Source: Lysobacter prati (GTDB taxonomy: Bacteria > Pseudomonadota > Gammaproteobacteria > Xanthomonadales > Xanthomonadaceae). From it: a stretch of 64,000 bases of DNA. The notes under the pieces were generated by a model, which did no database searches, was not told the DNA's origin, and was given only the letters and a program-made list of their open reading frames with translations. Of this stretch, positions 26,383 through 35,560 are shown piece by piece. How positions within the stretch are numbered: the stretch's first letter is position 1; each line of letters begins with the position of its first letter. Location of the stretch: positions 248,001 through 312,000 of the forward strand of contig NZ_VLNV01000004.1 in assembly GCF_009765215.1 (NCBI RefSeq), in the 5' to 3' direction. The translations under genes and the position numbers were made by a program.

Positions 26383-26757
26383 GTGAAGTTTCTGCTGATG
26401 GTGTACACCGACCCCAAGCTGATGGATGCACTGCCCGAGGGCGAATTCGACCGCATGATGCGCGGCTGCCTTCAGAAAGCCGATGAACTGCGCGCCCGCG
26501 GCACGCTGCTCGATGCGCAACAGCTGGAGGCGCCGGTCACGGCCAAGTCGCTGCGCGCACGCAACGGCAGCACGACGATTTTCGACGGCCCGTTCGCCGA
26601 GGCCAAGGAAGTGTTCGCCGGATTCAACCTGATCGAAGCCCGGGACATCGACGAAGCACTCGAGATCGCCCACTCGTTCCCGTGGATCCGCGTCGGCTCG
26701 ATCGAAGTACGCCCGGTCCGCGACATGGAAGCGGTACGCGAACGCGTAGGCGCCTGA
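26383..26757 (+). CDS. YciI-family (DGPF domain) protein
   Basis: A 124-residue YCII-related protein with the defining [11 protein letters not shown] motif and an opening [12 protein letters not shown]. These are small dimeric alpha-beta barrel proteins, often near ECF sigma genes, with unknown activity. The start is a GTG preceded by CAGGAGG at a spacing of about 7 nt. Isolated gene followed by a repeat. Confidence 0.88.
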   Translation: MKFLLMVYTDPKLMDALPEGEFDRMMRGCLQKADELRARGTLLDAQQLEAPVTAKSLRARNGSTTIFDGPFAEAKEVFAGFNLIEARDIDEALEIAHSFPWIRVGSIEVRPVRDMEAVRERVGA

Positions 26758-26766
26758 CCCCAAAAT

Positions 26767-26818
26767 CCCTCCCCCCTTGCGGGGGAGGGACAGGCGCCAA
26801 AGGCGCCAGGGAGAGGGG
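26767..26818. repeat. CCCTCCCCCC-type intergenic repeat, copy 3
   Basis: CCCTCCCCCC-TTGC-GGGGGAGGG hairpin, then a CAGGC/GCC hairpin around AAA, then AGGGAGAGGGG. Nearly identical in plan to 61673-61726, with a changed but still paired central hairpin, which shows compensatory change between copies. Confidence 0.8.
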
Positions 26819-26824
26819 AAGCTC

Positions 26825-28156
26825 TTACTCCCCGCCGCGAACGACCGTGCCCTGCTTCATCACCAGCAAAGGCCGCTGCGTAGCGCGGATGTTCTGCAGC
26901 ACGTCGCCCGACACCGCGACCACGTCAGCCAGCTTGCCCACTTCCAGCGTGCCGGTTTCCGCCTCCACGCCCAGCAGCTTCGCCGAGCCCTGGCTGCTGG
27001 TCATCAGCGCGGCCGCCGGGGTCATGCCCAGGTCGACCATGTCGCCGAACTCCTGGGCGTTCAAGCCATGCGGATAGACCGCGGCATCGGTGCCCAATGC
27101 GATCGGCACGCCTATGCGCAGCGCTTCCTTGAACATCTTGGTGTGCGCGGCGCCGGCCGCACGTGCCTTGGCGCCGATCTTGGGCGGATAGCTGTCGGCC
27201 TTGTCGACCACCCAGACCTGGGTCATGCGCGTCGGCACCAGGTAGGTGCCCTTCTGCTTCATCAGCTGCAGCGTCGACGCGGTGAGGAAGCTGCCGTGCT
27301 CGATCGAATCCACGCCGGCCTCGACCGCCAGCTTGGCGGCGAGATCGCCGTGGCTGTGCGCGGCGACCTTGCGGCCCCAGGTGTGGGCTTCGCTGATGAT
27401 CGCCGCTAGTTCGTCCGGGGTCAGCTGTGGTACGTCGACCGGGTCGGCTTCCGACAGCACGCCGCCGGAGGCGCAGATCTTGATCAGGTCGGCGCCGAAC
27501 TTCATCTGTTCTCGCACCGCCAGGCGGCACTGTTCTGCACCGTTGCAGACGCCTTCCAGGGTACCGGCGGGGGTGACCCGGCCCGGCGGAAAGGGCGAAG
27601 CGTCGCAATGGCCGCCGGTGGAGCCGATGGCATGCCCGGCCACCAGCATGCGCGGGCCTTCTGCCAGCCCCGCGTTGATCGCGTTGCGCAGGGCGACGTC
27701 GACGAAGTCCGGCGCACCGACCTCACGGATGGTGGTGAAGCCCGCCTCGAGCGTCAGCTTGGCGTTGTGGGCGGCATGGAACGACTGCTCCACCGGCAGG
27801 CGCAGCATGTTCTCGTAGAAGCCCTGCGCCCAGTTGTCGTCGTGGTCGGAGGCGATGTGGGTGTGCGCGTCGATGAAGCCCGGCAACAGCGTCGCCTCGC
27901 CCAGGTCGATCACGCGCGCGTTGGCCGGCAGCGGCGACGACGGACCGACGGCGACGATGCGCTGGCCCTGCACCACTACCAGGCCCGGCGAGGACAGTCG
28001 TCCGCTGCGGCCATCGAACAGATGTGCGGCCTTCAGCACGACCGGTTGCTGCGCAGCGGGCGCCGCCGTGCTGGCGGGCTCCTGGGCGTGGACCGCCAAT
28101 GCGGCGGACAGTGCGAGCGACAGGCCCGTGAGGGCGGCAGCGACGTGCAGCTTCAT
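26825..28156 (-). CDS. secreted metal-dependent amidohydrolase
   Basis: A 443-residue amidohydrolase-superfamily protein with a signal peptide (cleavage near VHAQEP). Metal ligands: DAHTHI (two His), VAAHSHGD and SIEHGS (His), and LGTDAAVYPHG (Asp). It resembles imidazolonepropionase-like and Xaa-Pro dipeptidase-type enzymes (prolidase-like amidohydrolases). Periplasmic; substrate uncertain. Single gene. Confidence 0.88.
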   Translation of the reverse strand: MKLHVAAALTGLSLALSAALAVHAQEPASTAAPAAQQPVVLKAAHLFDGRSGRLSSPGLVVVQGQRIVAVGPSSPLPANARVIDLGEATLLPGFIDAHTHIASDHDDNWAQGFYENMLRLPVEQSFHAAHNAKLTLEAGFTTIREVGAPDFVDVALRNAINAGLAEGPRMLVAGHAIGSTGGHCDASPFPPGRVTPAGTLEGVCNGAEQCRLAVREQMKFGADLIKICASGGVLSEADPVDVPQLTPDELAAIISEAHTWGRKVAAHSHGDLAAKLAVEAGVDSIEHGSFLTASTLQLMKQKGTYLVPTRMTQVWVVDKADSYPPKIGAKARAAGAAHTKMFKEALRIGVPIALGTDAAVYPHGLNAQEFGDMVDLGMTPAAALMTSSQGSAKLLGVEAETGTLEVGKLADVVAVSGDVLQNIRATQRPLLVMKQGTVVRGGE

Positions 28157-28475
28157 TGGGTTCCCCTTGGCATCCGATCCGGATTCGCGACCGAGTGTAG
28201 GTCAGCCGTCTCGTCCGGTGCGACGGCCGGCGCCGACACTGGCCGCCTCCTCGTCAGGGAGACAGCGGGGCGGCGTGCGGACTGGGCCCTGTCCGCCGCC
28301 CCGGCTTTTGCGTGCAGTGGAAGCGCTTACCTAAAGGCCGTATGAAGGCAATCGCCCTCAAACAGCGACGGCCGTCATGGTTCGTGAATGGCGGGACTTG
28401 CCCCCGCCGGCGCCGACGTAGGATCGCAGCGCACCAGCACTCGACACGTGCAATCTGCAATCCACAGGGGAACCC
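28157..28475. other. divergent gap between amidohydrolase and RcnB-like genes
   Basis: About 319 bp. A GGCGGCG/CGCCGCC imperfect hairpin lies near 28265-28310. Otherwise I see nothing that supports a gene or RNA. Confidence 0.45.
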
Positions 28476-28829
28476 ATGAAGCGTCTGCTGTCCGTACTAA
28501 TGATCGGTTTCGTGTTCCTGGCGCCGGTGGCGGCTTCCGCCCATGGCAAGAACAAGCACGGCGACGACCATCACCACCATGACGATCACGACCGTGACCA
28601 TCGTGATGACCACCACGACCACCACCCGGGCAAGCACAAGGGCCACCACAAGCAGGAGTACCGCCGTGGCGTGGTCTATGTCGAACGTCGCGTCTACGTC
28701 GACGACTACCCGCGCTACCAGCTGCACGAGCCGCCGCGCGGTCACCGCTGGGTGCGCAGCGACGACGGCAAGTACGTGCTGATCGCAGTGGCCACCGGCA
28801 TCATTGCCGACGTGCTGCTGCACCACTGA
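28476..28829 (+). CDS. RcnB-like histidine-rich periplasmic protein
   Basis: A 117-residue protein. Signal peptide (cleavage near ASAHG), then a strongly His/Asp-rich stretch (about residues 25-60) able to bind metal, then the RcnB domain pattern: YVERRVYVDDYPRYQL, PPRGHRWVRSDDGKYVLIA and a hydrophobic end. E. coli RcnB is a periplasmic protein in Ni/Co homeostasis; here the metal role is inferred from histidines. A strong terminator follows. Confidence 0.85.
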   Translation: MKRLLSVLMIGFVFLAPVAASAHGKNKHGDDHHHHDDHDRDHRDDHHDHHPGKHKGHHKQEYRRGVVYVERRVYVDDYPRYQLHEPPRGHRWVRSDDGKYVLIAVATGIIADVLLHH

Positions 28830-28850
28830 CGCCGGTCGACCGCAACATGC

Positions 28851-28878
28851 AAAAAGCCCCGCCCCGGCGGGGCTTTTT
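28851..28878 (+). terminator. terminator after RcnB-like gene
   Basis: AAAAAGCCCCGCC/GGCGGGGCTTTTT with a very short loop, T-tract on the plus strand and A-tract before, so it can work in both directions. Confidence 0.88.
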
Positions 28879-29082
28879 GTTTCCCGGGAAGGGCATCGAC
28901 ACTTACGGACCGCGGGCATACCCGGCCTTCACTTGCCCCTGCTCAGACTGAATCGGGGCGCCCTGCTGCACGGCACATCGCCGACCGGCCCATCCGGTCT
29001 CCGCCGCGCCGCGGCCGTCCCCTCACGCTGTCCGGCAGCGCGCCTGCGGATCGCATCGTCAATGCAATCAATGGAGACCGTA

Positions 29083-29682
29083 GTGAAGACATCCTCCCTG
29101 TCGCGCACCCTTCCCTCCGTTCTGACGCTCACCCTGGCCATGGCGCTGTCCACGGCCTGCGCGACCAGCGCCCCGCCCAGCACAGGACCGAGCGAGACGG
29201 TCGCGATGAGCGTGCAAGCCACCGGCAAGATCGTCGACATCGACACGCCTTCGCGCCTGCTCACCATCGAGGGCGAAGACGGCAAGCAGGTCGAAGTGCA
29301 CGCCGACGAGACCGTGCGCAACTTTGACCAGGTCCGCGTCGGCGACGTGGTCCAGATCGACTATGTCAACGCGGTGACCATCGACATCCAGCCCGCGGGC
29401 AGCGCCGAGCCTGGCGCCTACATCAAGGAAGGCCAGGACGTCGCCAAGACCGGGGAAAAGCCGCGCTACGGCAAGGCGGAAGTGGTCACGGTGCTGGCCC
29501 CTATCGAAGCGATCGACACCGTCAACAACACCATCACGGTGAAAGGGCCGCGCGGCAACGTGGTCACCCTCGACGTCAAGAAGCCCGAGCACCAGGCCCG
29601 CCTGAAGACCCTGAAGGTGGGCGACATGCTTCGCATCGCCTTCACCGAAGCGGCTGCGGTGTCGATCAATCCGCGGAAATAA
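29083..29682 (+). CDS. hypothetical lipoprotein
   Basis: A 199-residue protein with a lipoprotein signal peptide (lipobox LSTAC about residue 26). The mature part has two similar beta-rich units: GKIVDIDTPSRLLTIEGEDG and AIDTVNNTITVKGPRGNV, each followed by a V-V-GD segment, suggesting a duplicated OB-like or SH3-like fold. GGAG 6 nt before the GTG supports this start; the ATG four codons upstream is an alternative. Function unknown. Confidence 0.75.
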   Translation: MKTSSLSRTLPSVLTLTLAMALSTACATSAPPSTGPSETVAMSVQATGKIVDIDTPSRLLTIEGEDGKQVEVHADETVRNFDQVRVGDVVQIDYVNAVTIDIQPAGSAEPGAYIKEGQDVAKTGEKPRYGKAEVVTVLAPIEAIDTVNNTITVKGPRGNVVTLDVKKPEHQARLKTLKVGDMLRIAFTEAAAVSINPRK

Positions 29683-29705
29683 GTCGATCCCGCAGTGATG
29701 AAGAC

Positions 29706-29729
29706 GGGCGGCCCTGTGCCGCCCTTTTT
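29706..29729 (+). terminator. terminator after lipoprotein gene
   Basis: GGGCGG/CCGCCC stem with a 7-nt loop and five T, 23 nt after the stop codon. Confidence 0.75.
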
Positions 29730-29854
29730 CATGGGCGGCCATCACGCCGCAAGCACCTCCACGACTGTGGGCTGAAGGCCGCCGGCGCAGGTTTCTTCGC
29801 GTTCAGACGCGCAGTGGAGACTCGAAGCCGGAACATTCACCATGGAGGTCCAGC

Positions 29855-30307
29855 ATGCGCATCAAGCCAGCAGCCGCACTAACCGCCGTCACCTGTGCGA
29901 TCGCCATCGGCATGTTGTCGCCTACACCAGCGCGCGCCGCCGACCTCGATTGCAAGCTCACCTACAACCTCGACGGCTGGTCCTTCATCTACAAGCAGAC
30001 CTCCGGCAAGGGCACCGTCACCTGCGACAACGGTCAGTCGATGCCGGTGCACGTCAGCGCCAAGGCAGTCGGCCTGACCGCGGGCAAATGGCAGATCGAC
30101 AATGGCAAAGGCAACTTCACCGACGTGCACAGCATCAACGACGTGCTCGGTCGTTATGTCCAGGCCAGCGCCAATGCCGGCATCGTCAAGTCCGGCGAAG
30201 CACAGTTGCTGACCAAGGGGCCGGTGTCGCTGGCACTGGCCGGCGGCGGCGAAGGCATCAACCTTGGCGTGGACGTGGGTGCGTTCAACATCAAGCGCGG
30301 CCGCTGA
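29855..30307 (+). CDS. hypothetical secreted protein
   Basis: A 150-residue protein with a signal peptide ending near ARAADL. The mature part has one cysteine pair (LDCKL/VTCDNG), a glycine-rich end (LAGGGEGINLGVDVG) and looks beta-rich. GGAGG just before the ATG supports the start. Family not recognised; resembles proteins that expose a small-molecule-binding beta sandwich but I cannot assign it. Confidence 0.75.
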   Translation: MRIKPAAALTAVTCAIAIGMLSPTPARAADLDCKLTYNLDGWSFIYKQTSGKGTVTCDNGQSMPVHVSAKAVGLTAGKWQIDNGKGNFTDVHSINDVLGRYVQASANAGIVKSGEAQLLTKGPVSLALAGGGEGINLGVDVGAFNIKRGR

Positions 30308-30320
30308 TCGATCCCTCGCC

Positions 30321-30350
30321 GTGAACCTCTCCCGTGCGGAGAGGTTTCAC
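30321..30350. terminator. hairpin between convergent genes
   Basis: GTGAACCTCTC and GAGAGGTTTCAC arms around a 7-nt loop. No T-tract, so it may be a weak terminator or mRNA 3' end stabiliser. Confidence 0.4.
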
Positions 30351-30359
30351 GGTGCGGAC

Positions 30360-31346
30360 TCAGCCGCTTACCGGGTAGGGCCCGTCGGCAAAGACCGTGT
30401 CGTGATAGCCCTTGCTTCCCACCGCTTCGGCCAGCGCGCTGCGGAATTCCGCGCCGCTGCCCAGCGCCGCCAGCACGCCGCGGAAGTCGTAGCCTGGCTG
30501 CCAGCCAAGTTCTGACCGGGCCCGCGAATTGACGTAGACCCGATCGAGCTGCGGGAACATCCGCCAGCCCTTCGCTGCGTAAAGGGATGCGGCCTCGGGG
30601 AACAGCCTTTGGACCACGGCAGGCGCATCGCGCCGGAGTTCGTCCAGGTCCGCTTCGGTGAAAGGCGTCGTCGCCGACACGATGTAGCGACCAAAGCCGA
30701 TATCGGGCGCACGCTCCACTGCGAGCAGATGCGCATCGACCGCGTCCTCGATGTCGAGTCTTCGATACAGCAGTTCGTTGGCCTGGGCATTGGCGGTGAC
30801 ATAACCACTGCGCATGTCGATGCTGTCGTCCGGCTCCGGGAAGAAGCGCGAAGTCCGCAGCACCACCACCGGCAGGCGCCGCTTGCGGAAGAACAGCTGG
30901 CACAGGTGCTCGGCCGACAGCTTGGTCACGCCGTAGATGTTCTTGGGAATCGGCGCGACGTCCTCGGTGATCCACGCCGCCGGCAAGCCCGGCGCCGGCG
31001 TCAATGCCGCGCCGAAGGTGCTGGTGGTGCTGGTGAACACGAACGAGGCGACACCCGCGGCCACGGCTTCTTCCAGCAGCACCAGGGTGCCGCTGATGTT
31101 GGTGTCGATGAAGTCCTGGTGCGGGTGCGTGGCCACGTGCGGCTTGTGCAGCGTGGCGGTGTGGATGATCGCCTGCACATGCGGCATGCGCCGGCGGATG
31201 AAGTCGCGATCGTTGATCGAACCGACGTGGTCGGTGAACGGCGAGGGCTTGATGTCGATGCCGACGGCGGGGCGGCCGGCCGCGCGCAGTTTGCGCATCA
31301 GGGCTTCGCCGAGGTGGCCGGCGCTCCCGGTCACGAGAATCGTCAT
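30360..31346 (-). CDS. NAD(P)-dependent epimerase/dehydratase (extended SDR)
   Basis: A 328-residue extended short-chain dehydrogenase: cofactor motif VTGSAGHLG at the N-terminus, SINDRDF acidic region, TSTTSTFG (catalytic Ser/Thr) and YGVTKLS (Tyr-x3-Lys). Typical of nucleotide-sugar epimerases and related reductases. No sugar gene cluster surrounds it, so the substrate is open. Confidence 0.88.
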   Translation of the reverse strand: MTILVTGSAGHLGEALMRKLRAAGRPAVGIDIKPSPFTDHVGSINDRDFIRRRMPHVQAIIHTATLHKPHVATHPHQDFIDTNISGTLVLLEEAVAAGVASFVFTSTTSTFGAALTPAPGLPAAWITEDVAPIPKNIYGVTKLSAEHLCQLFFRKRRLPVVVLRTSRFFPEPDDSIDMRSGYVTANAQANELLYRRLDIEDAVDAHLLAVERAPDIGFGRYIVSATTPFTEADLDELRRDAPAVVQRLFPEAASLYAAKGWRMFPQLDRVYVNSRARSELGWQPGYDFRGVLAALGSGAEFRSALAEAVGSKGYHDTVFADGPYPVSG

Positions 31347-31543
31347 GCGTGCGCTCCTGTGGCTGGATGCCTATGTCGAGAGTATGCGGATCGGGGCCGA
31401 GTCCTGACTCCAAAACGGCAAGGCGCCGCCGGCCGGCCAGCCGTGCGATTGGCCCCGCCGACATGGCCATTATTGGCTCTCGCATGGGTCCGCCTGCGCT
31501 CCTATCGTCGACCGCGCTCCCCCAACCCATGGAGAGGTCGACG

Positions 31544-32044
31544 ATGAATACCCGGAATACCCCAACTGGCCGCGTCCTGCGTCCCCTGGCTTCGGCAGTC
31601 CTGGCCCTCGTGGCCCTTTCGCTGGCGCCGGCCGTGCTGGCAGGCGGCCACGGCCATGGCAATGCCCGCGGCTGCGCCCGCCAGTTCGAACTGGCCCAGA
31701 AGATGGACATGGAATCCTTCCGTGACTACGACGAAGAGACCTTCCGTGCCGTGCACGACGATCGCGCAGTCACCATTTTCGGCAGTGGCGCGGTGCGCTA
31801 CGGCATCGACGCGATCATGACGGCGCTGGCCAGCCACTTCGCCGGACGCGAAGCCGTGTGGAGCTGGACCGAGAAGTACCGGGTGGTCGATGGCTGCAAC
31901 TCGGCCTTCATCCTGTACGAGACGATGTATGAGATCCCGCGCATCGGTTTTCGCCAGCGCGCGTTGACCGGCGTGACCTACAGCCATGACGGCCACCGCT
32001 GGCTGGCGATTGCCGACCAGGGCACGCCGCTGCCGCTGCCGTAA
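31544..32044 (+). CDS. secreted NTF2-like (SnoaL/DUF4440-type) protein
   Basis: A 166-residue protein with a signal peptide (cleavage near AVLAGG) and a His/Gly-rich start of the mature part, followed by a cone-shaped NTF2-like domain (FRDYDEETFRAVHDDRAVTIFGSG, then a late GVTYSHDGHRWLAIADQ). GGAGAGG 6 nt before the ATG supports this start over the ATG 15 nt upstream. Function unknown. Confidence 0.75.
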   Translation: MNTRNTPTGRVLRPLASAVLALVALSLAPAVLAGGHGHGNARGCARQFELAQKMDMESFRDYDEETFRAVHDDRAVTIFGSGAVRYGIDAIMTALASHFAGREAVWSWTEKYRVVDGCNSAFILYETMYEIPRIGFRQRALTGVTYSHDGHRWLAIADQGTPLPLP

Positions 32045-32229
32045 CCCGATGTCATAGGCGTGTTCCGGCCGCAGCGGGGATCGGGCAGATCCCTCGCTGC
32101 GCTCGGATGACAGCGGTAGGAATTGTGCGGGCATCGCCGTAGGGCATGCCCGCGACAGACGGCTTTCTTCGCTGCGCGCAGTGGCCTTCGTGCAACGATC
32201 CGGCCGGGCCACACACGGACGTACGCTCG

Positions 32230-32790
32230 ATGACCCCGGGACGGGACGAGCCCTCGCAGCGACGCGTTCGTCGGTTGCGCAGCCACCTTGGCGACCTGCT
32301 TGAACGGGTACCGCAGGTCGAACTATCCGAAGACGGATACTCCGCAGTCGGCGTCGTCGCGCGCCACGTGTGCCTGCTGGTCTTCATCATGGCGTCGGTG
32401 CACACCGTCCAGGGCGTGCTGCGTGACTACCGGCACGCCAGGGCGATCCTCAAGGATCACGGCATCGCCATAGCAGTTCCCGCCAAGGCGGACACGGTGC
32501 TGGATCGACTGCTGCCGACGGACCTCTACACCTTCAGCGTCAATGGAATCCCCTACTCCGCCAGCTTCGACACTGATGAATCGACTGTGGAGGTGGCTTA
32601 CGCGAAGGCGCAGCCAGGTCGCTTCGATCGGCTGGAGGTGCTCGAGTACCGGGGCAGCACCTTGCACGTCGTGATGGGCACTGTGGTCGCGGTGCCGGTG
32701 TTCGCGATGGCCTGCTGGGGCTCGCTGGCGTTCCTGATGCGCTTCGTGTTCCGCGTTGGCCGCTGGTCGGACTACTACGGGCGCGGCTGA
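32230..32790 (+). CDS. hypothetical two-helix membrane protein
   Basis: A 186-residue protein with an N-terminal cytoplasmic region, a helix (VCLLVFIMASVHTVQGVL, about residues 45-62), an external domain of about 85 residues, a second helix (VVAVPVFAMACWGSLAFLM) and a basic tail. Family not recognised. Start uncertain; the frame is open from 32146. Confidence 0.6.
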   Translation: MTPGRDEPSQRRVRRLRSHLGDLLERVPQVELSEDGYSAVGVVARHVCLLVFIMASVHTVQGVLRDYRHARAILKDHGIAIAVPAKADTVLDRLLPTDLYTFSVNGIPYSASFDTDESTVEVAYAKAQPGRFDRLEVLEYRGSTLHVVMGTVVAVPVFAMACWGSLAFLMRFVFRVGRWSDYYGRG

Positions 32791-32833
32791 CCTGGCTGGA
32801 GACAACACGGTCTCCAGCCAGCGCGTGGCAGCT

Positions 32834-33541
32834 TTATTCGCTACCGGCCGACAGGTACGCCGCCTGCGGCGAGGACAGGCTGGCCTTGACCTGGCGACTG
32901 GTGTCGTCGGCCAGGACTTCGTCGCTGCCGTCCTGCAGCGCGCGCACGATCTGCTCGGCGACATCCTTCGGCGCGATCTTCGGTGCGTCGAAGCCGGCGG
33001 TCATGTCGGTATCCATCAGTCCCAGATGGACGCCGACCACCTGCGTGCCCTGGCCGCGCAGTTCATTGCGCAGACCGTTGGTCAGCGACCAGGCCGCGGC
33101 CTTCGAGATGCAATAGGTCGCCGTGCCCGGCAGGCTGATCCAGCTCAGCACCGACAGCACGTTCACCAGCGCGCCGCCGCCGTTGCGCGCCAGCGTCGGC
33201 GCGAAGGCCTGCGTGACCCGCCACGGGCCCCAGAAGTTGGTGTCCATTTCCTCGCGCGCGGTCTGCTCGCCGGTCTCCGACAGCAGCACGCCGCTGCGGG
33301 CGATGCCGGCATTGTTGATCACGACGTTGACGTCCGGGCAGGCCTTGGCGGCGGCGGCGATGCTTTCGGGTGATGTCACGTCCAGCGCGATAGCGGTGAC
33401 GCCCTGGGCGTCGATCGAAGCGGGGTTACGCGCGGCGGCATAGACCTTGGCCGCGCCGGCCTGCTTCAGCGCCTCGACCAGGGCGCGGCCAAGACCGCGG
33501 TTGGCGCCAGTGACCAGTACTACGGCATTTCGGATGTCCAT
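32834..33541 (-). CDS. SDR family oxidoreductase
   Basis: A 235-residue classical short-chain dehydrogenase: TGANRGLGRAL (cofactor), NNAGIA, and YCISKAAAW (Tyr-x3-Lys). It follows a thiolase gene on the same strand with a 42-bp gap. Probably acts on a small alcohol or ketone; linkage to acyl-CoA metabolism is inferred from the neighbour. Confidence 0.88.
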   Translation of the reverse strand: MDIRNAVVLVTGANRGLGRALVEALKQAGAAKVYAAARNPASIDAQGVTAIALDVTSPESIAAAAKACPDVNVVINNAGIARSGVLLSETGEQTAREEMDTNFWGPWRVTQAFAPTLARNGGGALVNVLSVLSWISLPGTATYCISKAAAWSLTNGLRNELRGQGTQVVGVHLGLMDTDMTAGFDAPKIAPKDVAEQIVRALQDGSDEVLADDTSRQVKASLSSPQAAYLSAGSE

Positions 33542-33583
33542 CGTGCACCTCTGTGGGGGAGTGTTGCGTTTGGGGAATAGCGG

Positions 33584-34783
33584 TTACTGCGGACGTTCGA
33601 TGGCGATGGCGGTGGCTTCGCCGCCGCCGATGCACAGTGCCGCGACGCCGCGCGACAGACCGCGGCGCTGCAGTGCATGCAGCAGCGTGACGATCAGGCG
33701 CGCGCCGGTCGCGCCGATGGGATGCCCCAGCGCGCAGGCGCCGCCGTTGACGTTGAGGCGGTCGCGGTCGATGCCCAAGTCCTGGGCCGCGGCCATCGCC
33801 ACGACCGCGAAGGCCTCGTTGATCTCGAACAGGTCGACGTCGTCGACGCTCCAGCCGACCTTGTCGAGCAGCTTGCTGATCGCCGGGATCGGCGCGGTGG
33901 TGTACCAGGCCGGCGCCTGGCTGTGGGTGGCATGGGCGCGGATCTCGGCAAGGATCGGCAGGCCCTCGCGCATCGCCAGCGACTTGCGCGTCAGCACCAG
34001 CGCGGCGGCGCCGTCGGCGTTGGCCGATGCGCTGGCGGCGGTGATGGTGCCGTCGCTGGCGAACGCGGGCTTGAGCGACGGGATCTTCTCCGGTAAAACC
34101 TTCAGCGGATGCTCGTCGGTGTCGACGATGCGTTCGCCGCCCTTGACCGGCACGGACACGGGCACGATCTCGTCGGCGAAGGCGCCGCTTTCGATCGCGC
34201 CGCGGGCACGGTTCAAGGTCGCCACCGCGTACGCATCCTGGTCGGCACGGCTGAAGCCGTACTTGGCGACCGCGGCTTCGCCGAACTCGCCCATCGCGCG
34301 ACCGGGTTCGTAAGCATCCTCGAGGCCGTCGAGCATCATGTGATCGAAGATGCGGTCGTGGCCGACGCGATAGCCGCTGCGCGCCTTCGACAGCAGGTAC
34401 GGGGCGTTGGACATCGATTCCATTCCGCCTGCAACGACGAGATCGGCGGAACCTGCCAATAGCAGGTCGTGGGCGATCATCGTCGCCTTCATGCCGGAGC
34501 CGCAGACCTTGTTGACCGTGGTCGCGCCCACCGCATCGGGCAAGCCGGCCGCACGCGCCGCCTGCCGTGCCGGGGCCTGGCCTTGTCCTGCCGGCAGCAC
34601 GCAGCCCATGAGCACTTCGTCGATGCGCTCGGGTGCCAGGCCGGCGCGGTCGAGCGCCGCGGAGATGGCGTGCGCACCGAGTTGCGGCGCGGTCACGGGC
34701 GACAGGTCGCCGAGGAAGCGTCCCAGTGGCGTGCGGACGGCGGAGACGATGACGATGGGGTCGTGTGCAGAGGACATGGACAA
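33584..34783 (-). CDS. acetyl-CoA C-acetyltransferase (thiolase)
   Basis: A 399-residue thiolase with all active-site elements: NKVCGSGMKA (acyl-accepting Cys), EINEAFAV, GGACALGHPIGATGAR (His) and CIGGGEA (second Cys). Condenses or cleaves acetoacetyl-CoA or related 3-ketoacyl-CoA. The SDR downstream and the TetR regulator upstream, all on the minus strand, suggest a small regulated unit. A second ATG two codons in (MSSAHDP) is possible. Confidence 0.93.
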   Translation of the reverse strand: MSMSSAHDPIVIVSAVRTPLGRFLGDLSPVTAPQLGAHAISAALDRAGLAPERIDEVLMGCVLPAGQGQAPARQAARAAGLPDAVGATTVNKVCGSGMKATMIAHDLLLAGSADLVVAGGMESMSNAPYLLSKARSGYRVGHDRIFDHMMLDGLEDAYEPGRAMGEFGEAAVAKYGFSRADQDAYAVATLNRARGAIESGAFADEIVPVSVPVKGGERIVDTDEHPLKVLPEKIPSLKPAFASDGTITAASASANADGAAALVLTRKSLAMREGLPILAEIRAHATHSQAPAWYTTAPIPAISKLLDKVGWSVDDVDLFEINEAFAVVAMAAAQDLGIDRDRLNVNGGACALGHPIGATGARLIVTLLHALQRRGLSRGVAALCIGGGEATAIAIERPQ

Positions 34784-34903
34784 CTCGTTGGGGGGAGGTG
34801 CAGGGGACTGCCGCCGCTACAACGGCGGCGTGGACCGGTCGATCACAAGCTAAGGTGGAAGTCGCCGTGGCATCGAGGCCGGCACCGATTTCATCGACCA
34901 TGC

Positions 34904-35497
34904 TCATGCATCGATCTCTACGTTGAGGCGCCGGCTCAGTTGCCGGCGTGACGCCGCCAGCAGGGCATCGGAGCGGGCGTCATCGCGTTCGCACCGTGCC
35001 ATTGCCAGGGCGCCGACCAGCTCGGCCAGCACCGATGCGGCCAATGCTGGCGCGTCGTCGTGTCCGAGACGTTGAAGCGAGGCCGCCAATGCGTCCTGCA
35101 ACCGGCGCGAGCCTTCACTGAACGCGTCGCGGGCGGCAGCATCCAGTCGCGGTACCTCACCGGCCAGGGCGGCAATCGGGCAGCCCTGCCCCGGCGCATC
35201 ACGATGCTCCGCAGACAGATAGACACGCAAATAGGCGGCCAGACCGTCCGCATCGCCTTTGCCGCCATGCGCGTGGCGCCAAAGCGAGATGGAGTCTTCG
35301 AACATCTGCGTGATCGCGGCGGCGACCAGCTCGTCCTTCGACTGGAAGTGTGCGTAGAAGCCGCCGTGGGTCAGGCCGGCCTCGCGCATGACGCCGGCGA
35401 CGCCGACCCGGGTCGGGCCGTCGCTGCGGATGGCGCGGGCGGCTGCCCGCAGCACCCGCTGGCGGGTCTGGAGCTTGTGGTCGGAGTCATAGCGCAT
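34904..35497 (-). CDS. TetR/AcrR family transcriptional regulator
   Basis: A 197-residue regulator. N-terminal helix-turn-helix (VAGVMREAGLTHGGFYAHFQSKDEL, written here in two parts by function: recognition helix GGFYAHF) and a ligand-binding C-terminal domain with a conserved GCP motif (GQGCPIAALAG). Likely represses the thiolase-SDR unit and itself. An AT-rich palindrome lies just upstream of its start. Confidence 0.88.
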   Translation of the reverse strand: MRYDSDHKLQTRQRVLRAAARAIRSDGPTRVGVAGVMREAGLTHGGFYAHFQSKDELVAAAITQMFEDSISLWRHAHGGKGDADGLAAYLRVYLSAEHRDAPGQGCPIAALAGEVPRLDAAARDAFSEGSRRLQDALAASLQRLGHDDAPALAASVLAELVGALAMARCERDDARSDALLAASRRQLSRRLNVEIDA

Positions 35498-35505
35498 GAA
35501 GCGTT

Positions 35506-35523
35506 ATATGACGTCGATCATAT
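35506..35523. promoter_or_regulatory. putative TetR operator
   Basis: ATATGA-N6-TCATAT inverted repeat, 9 bp upstream of the TetR start codon, in an AT-rich island (TTATATGA..TCATATTAA) that stands out from the GC-rich surroundings. Fits autoregulation. Confidence 0.5.
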
Positions 35524-35560
35524 TAAGTTCAAGGGGGGGCCTGGGCCGGGCTCTCCGTGG

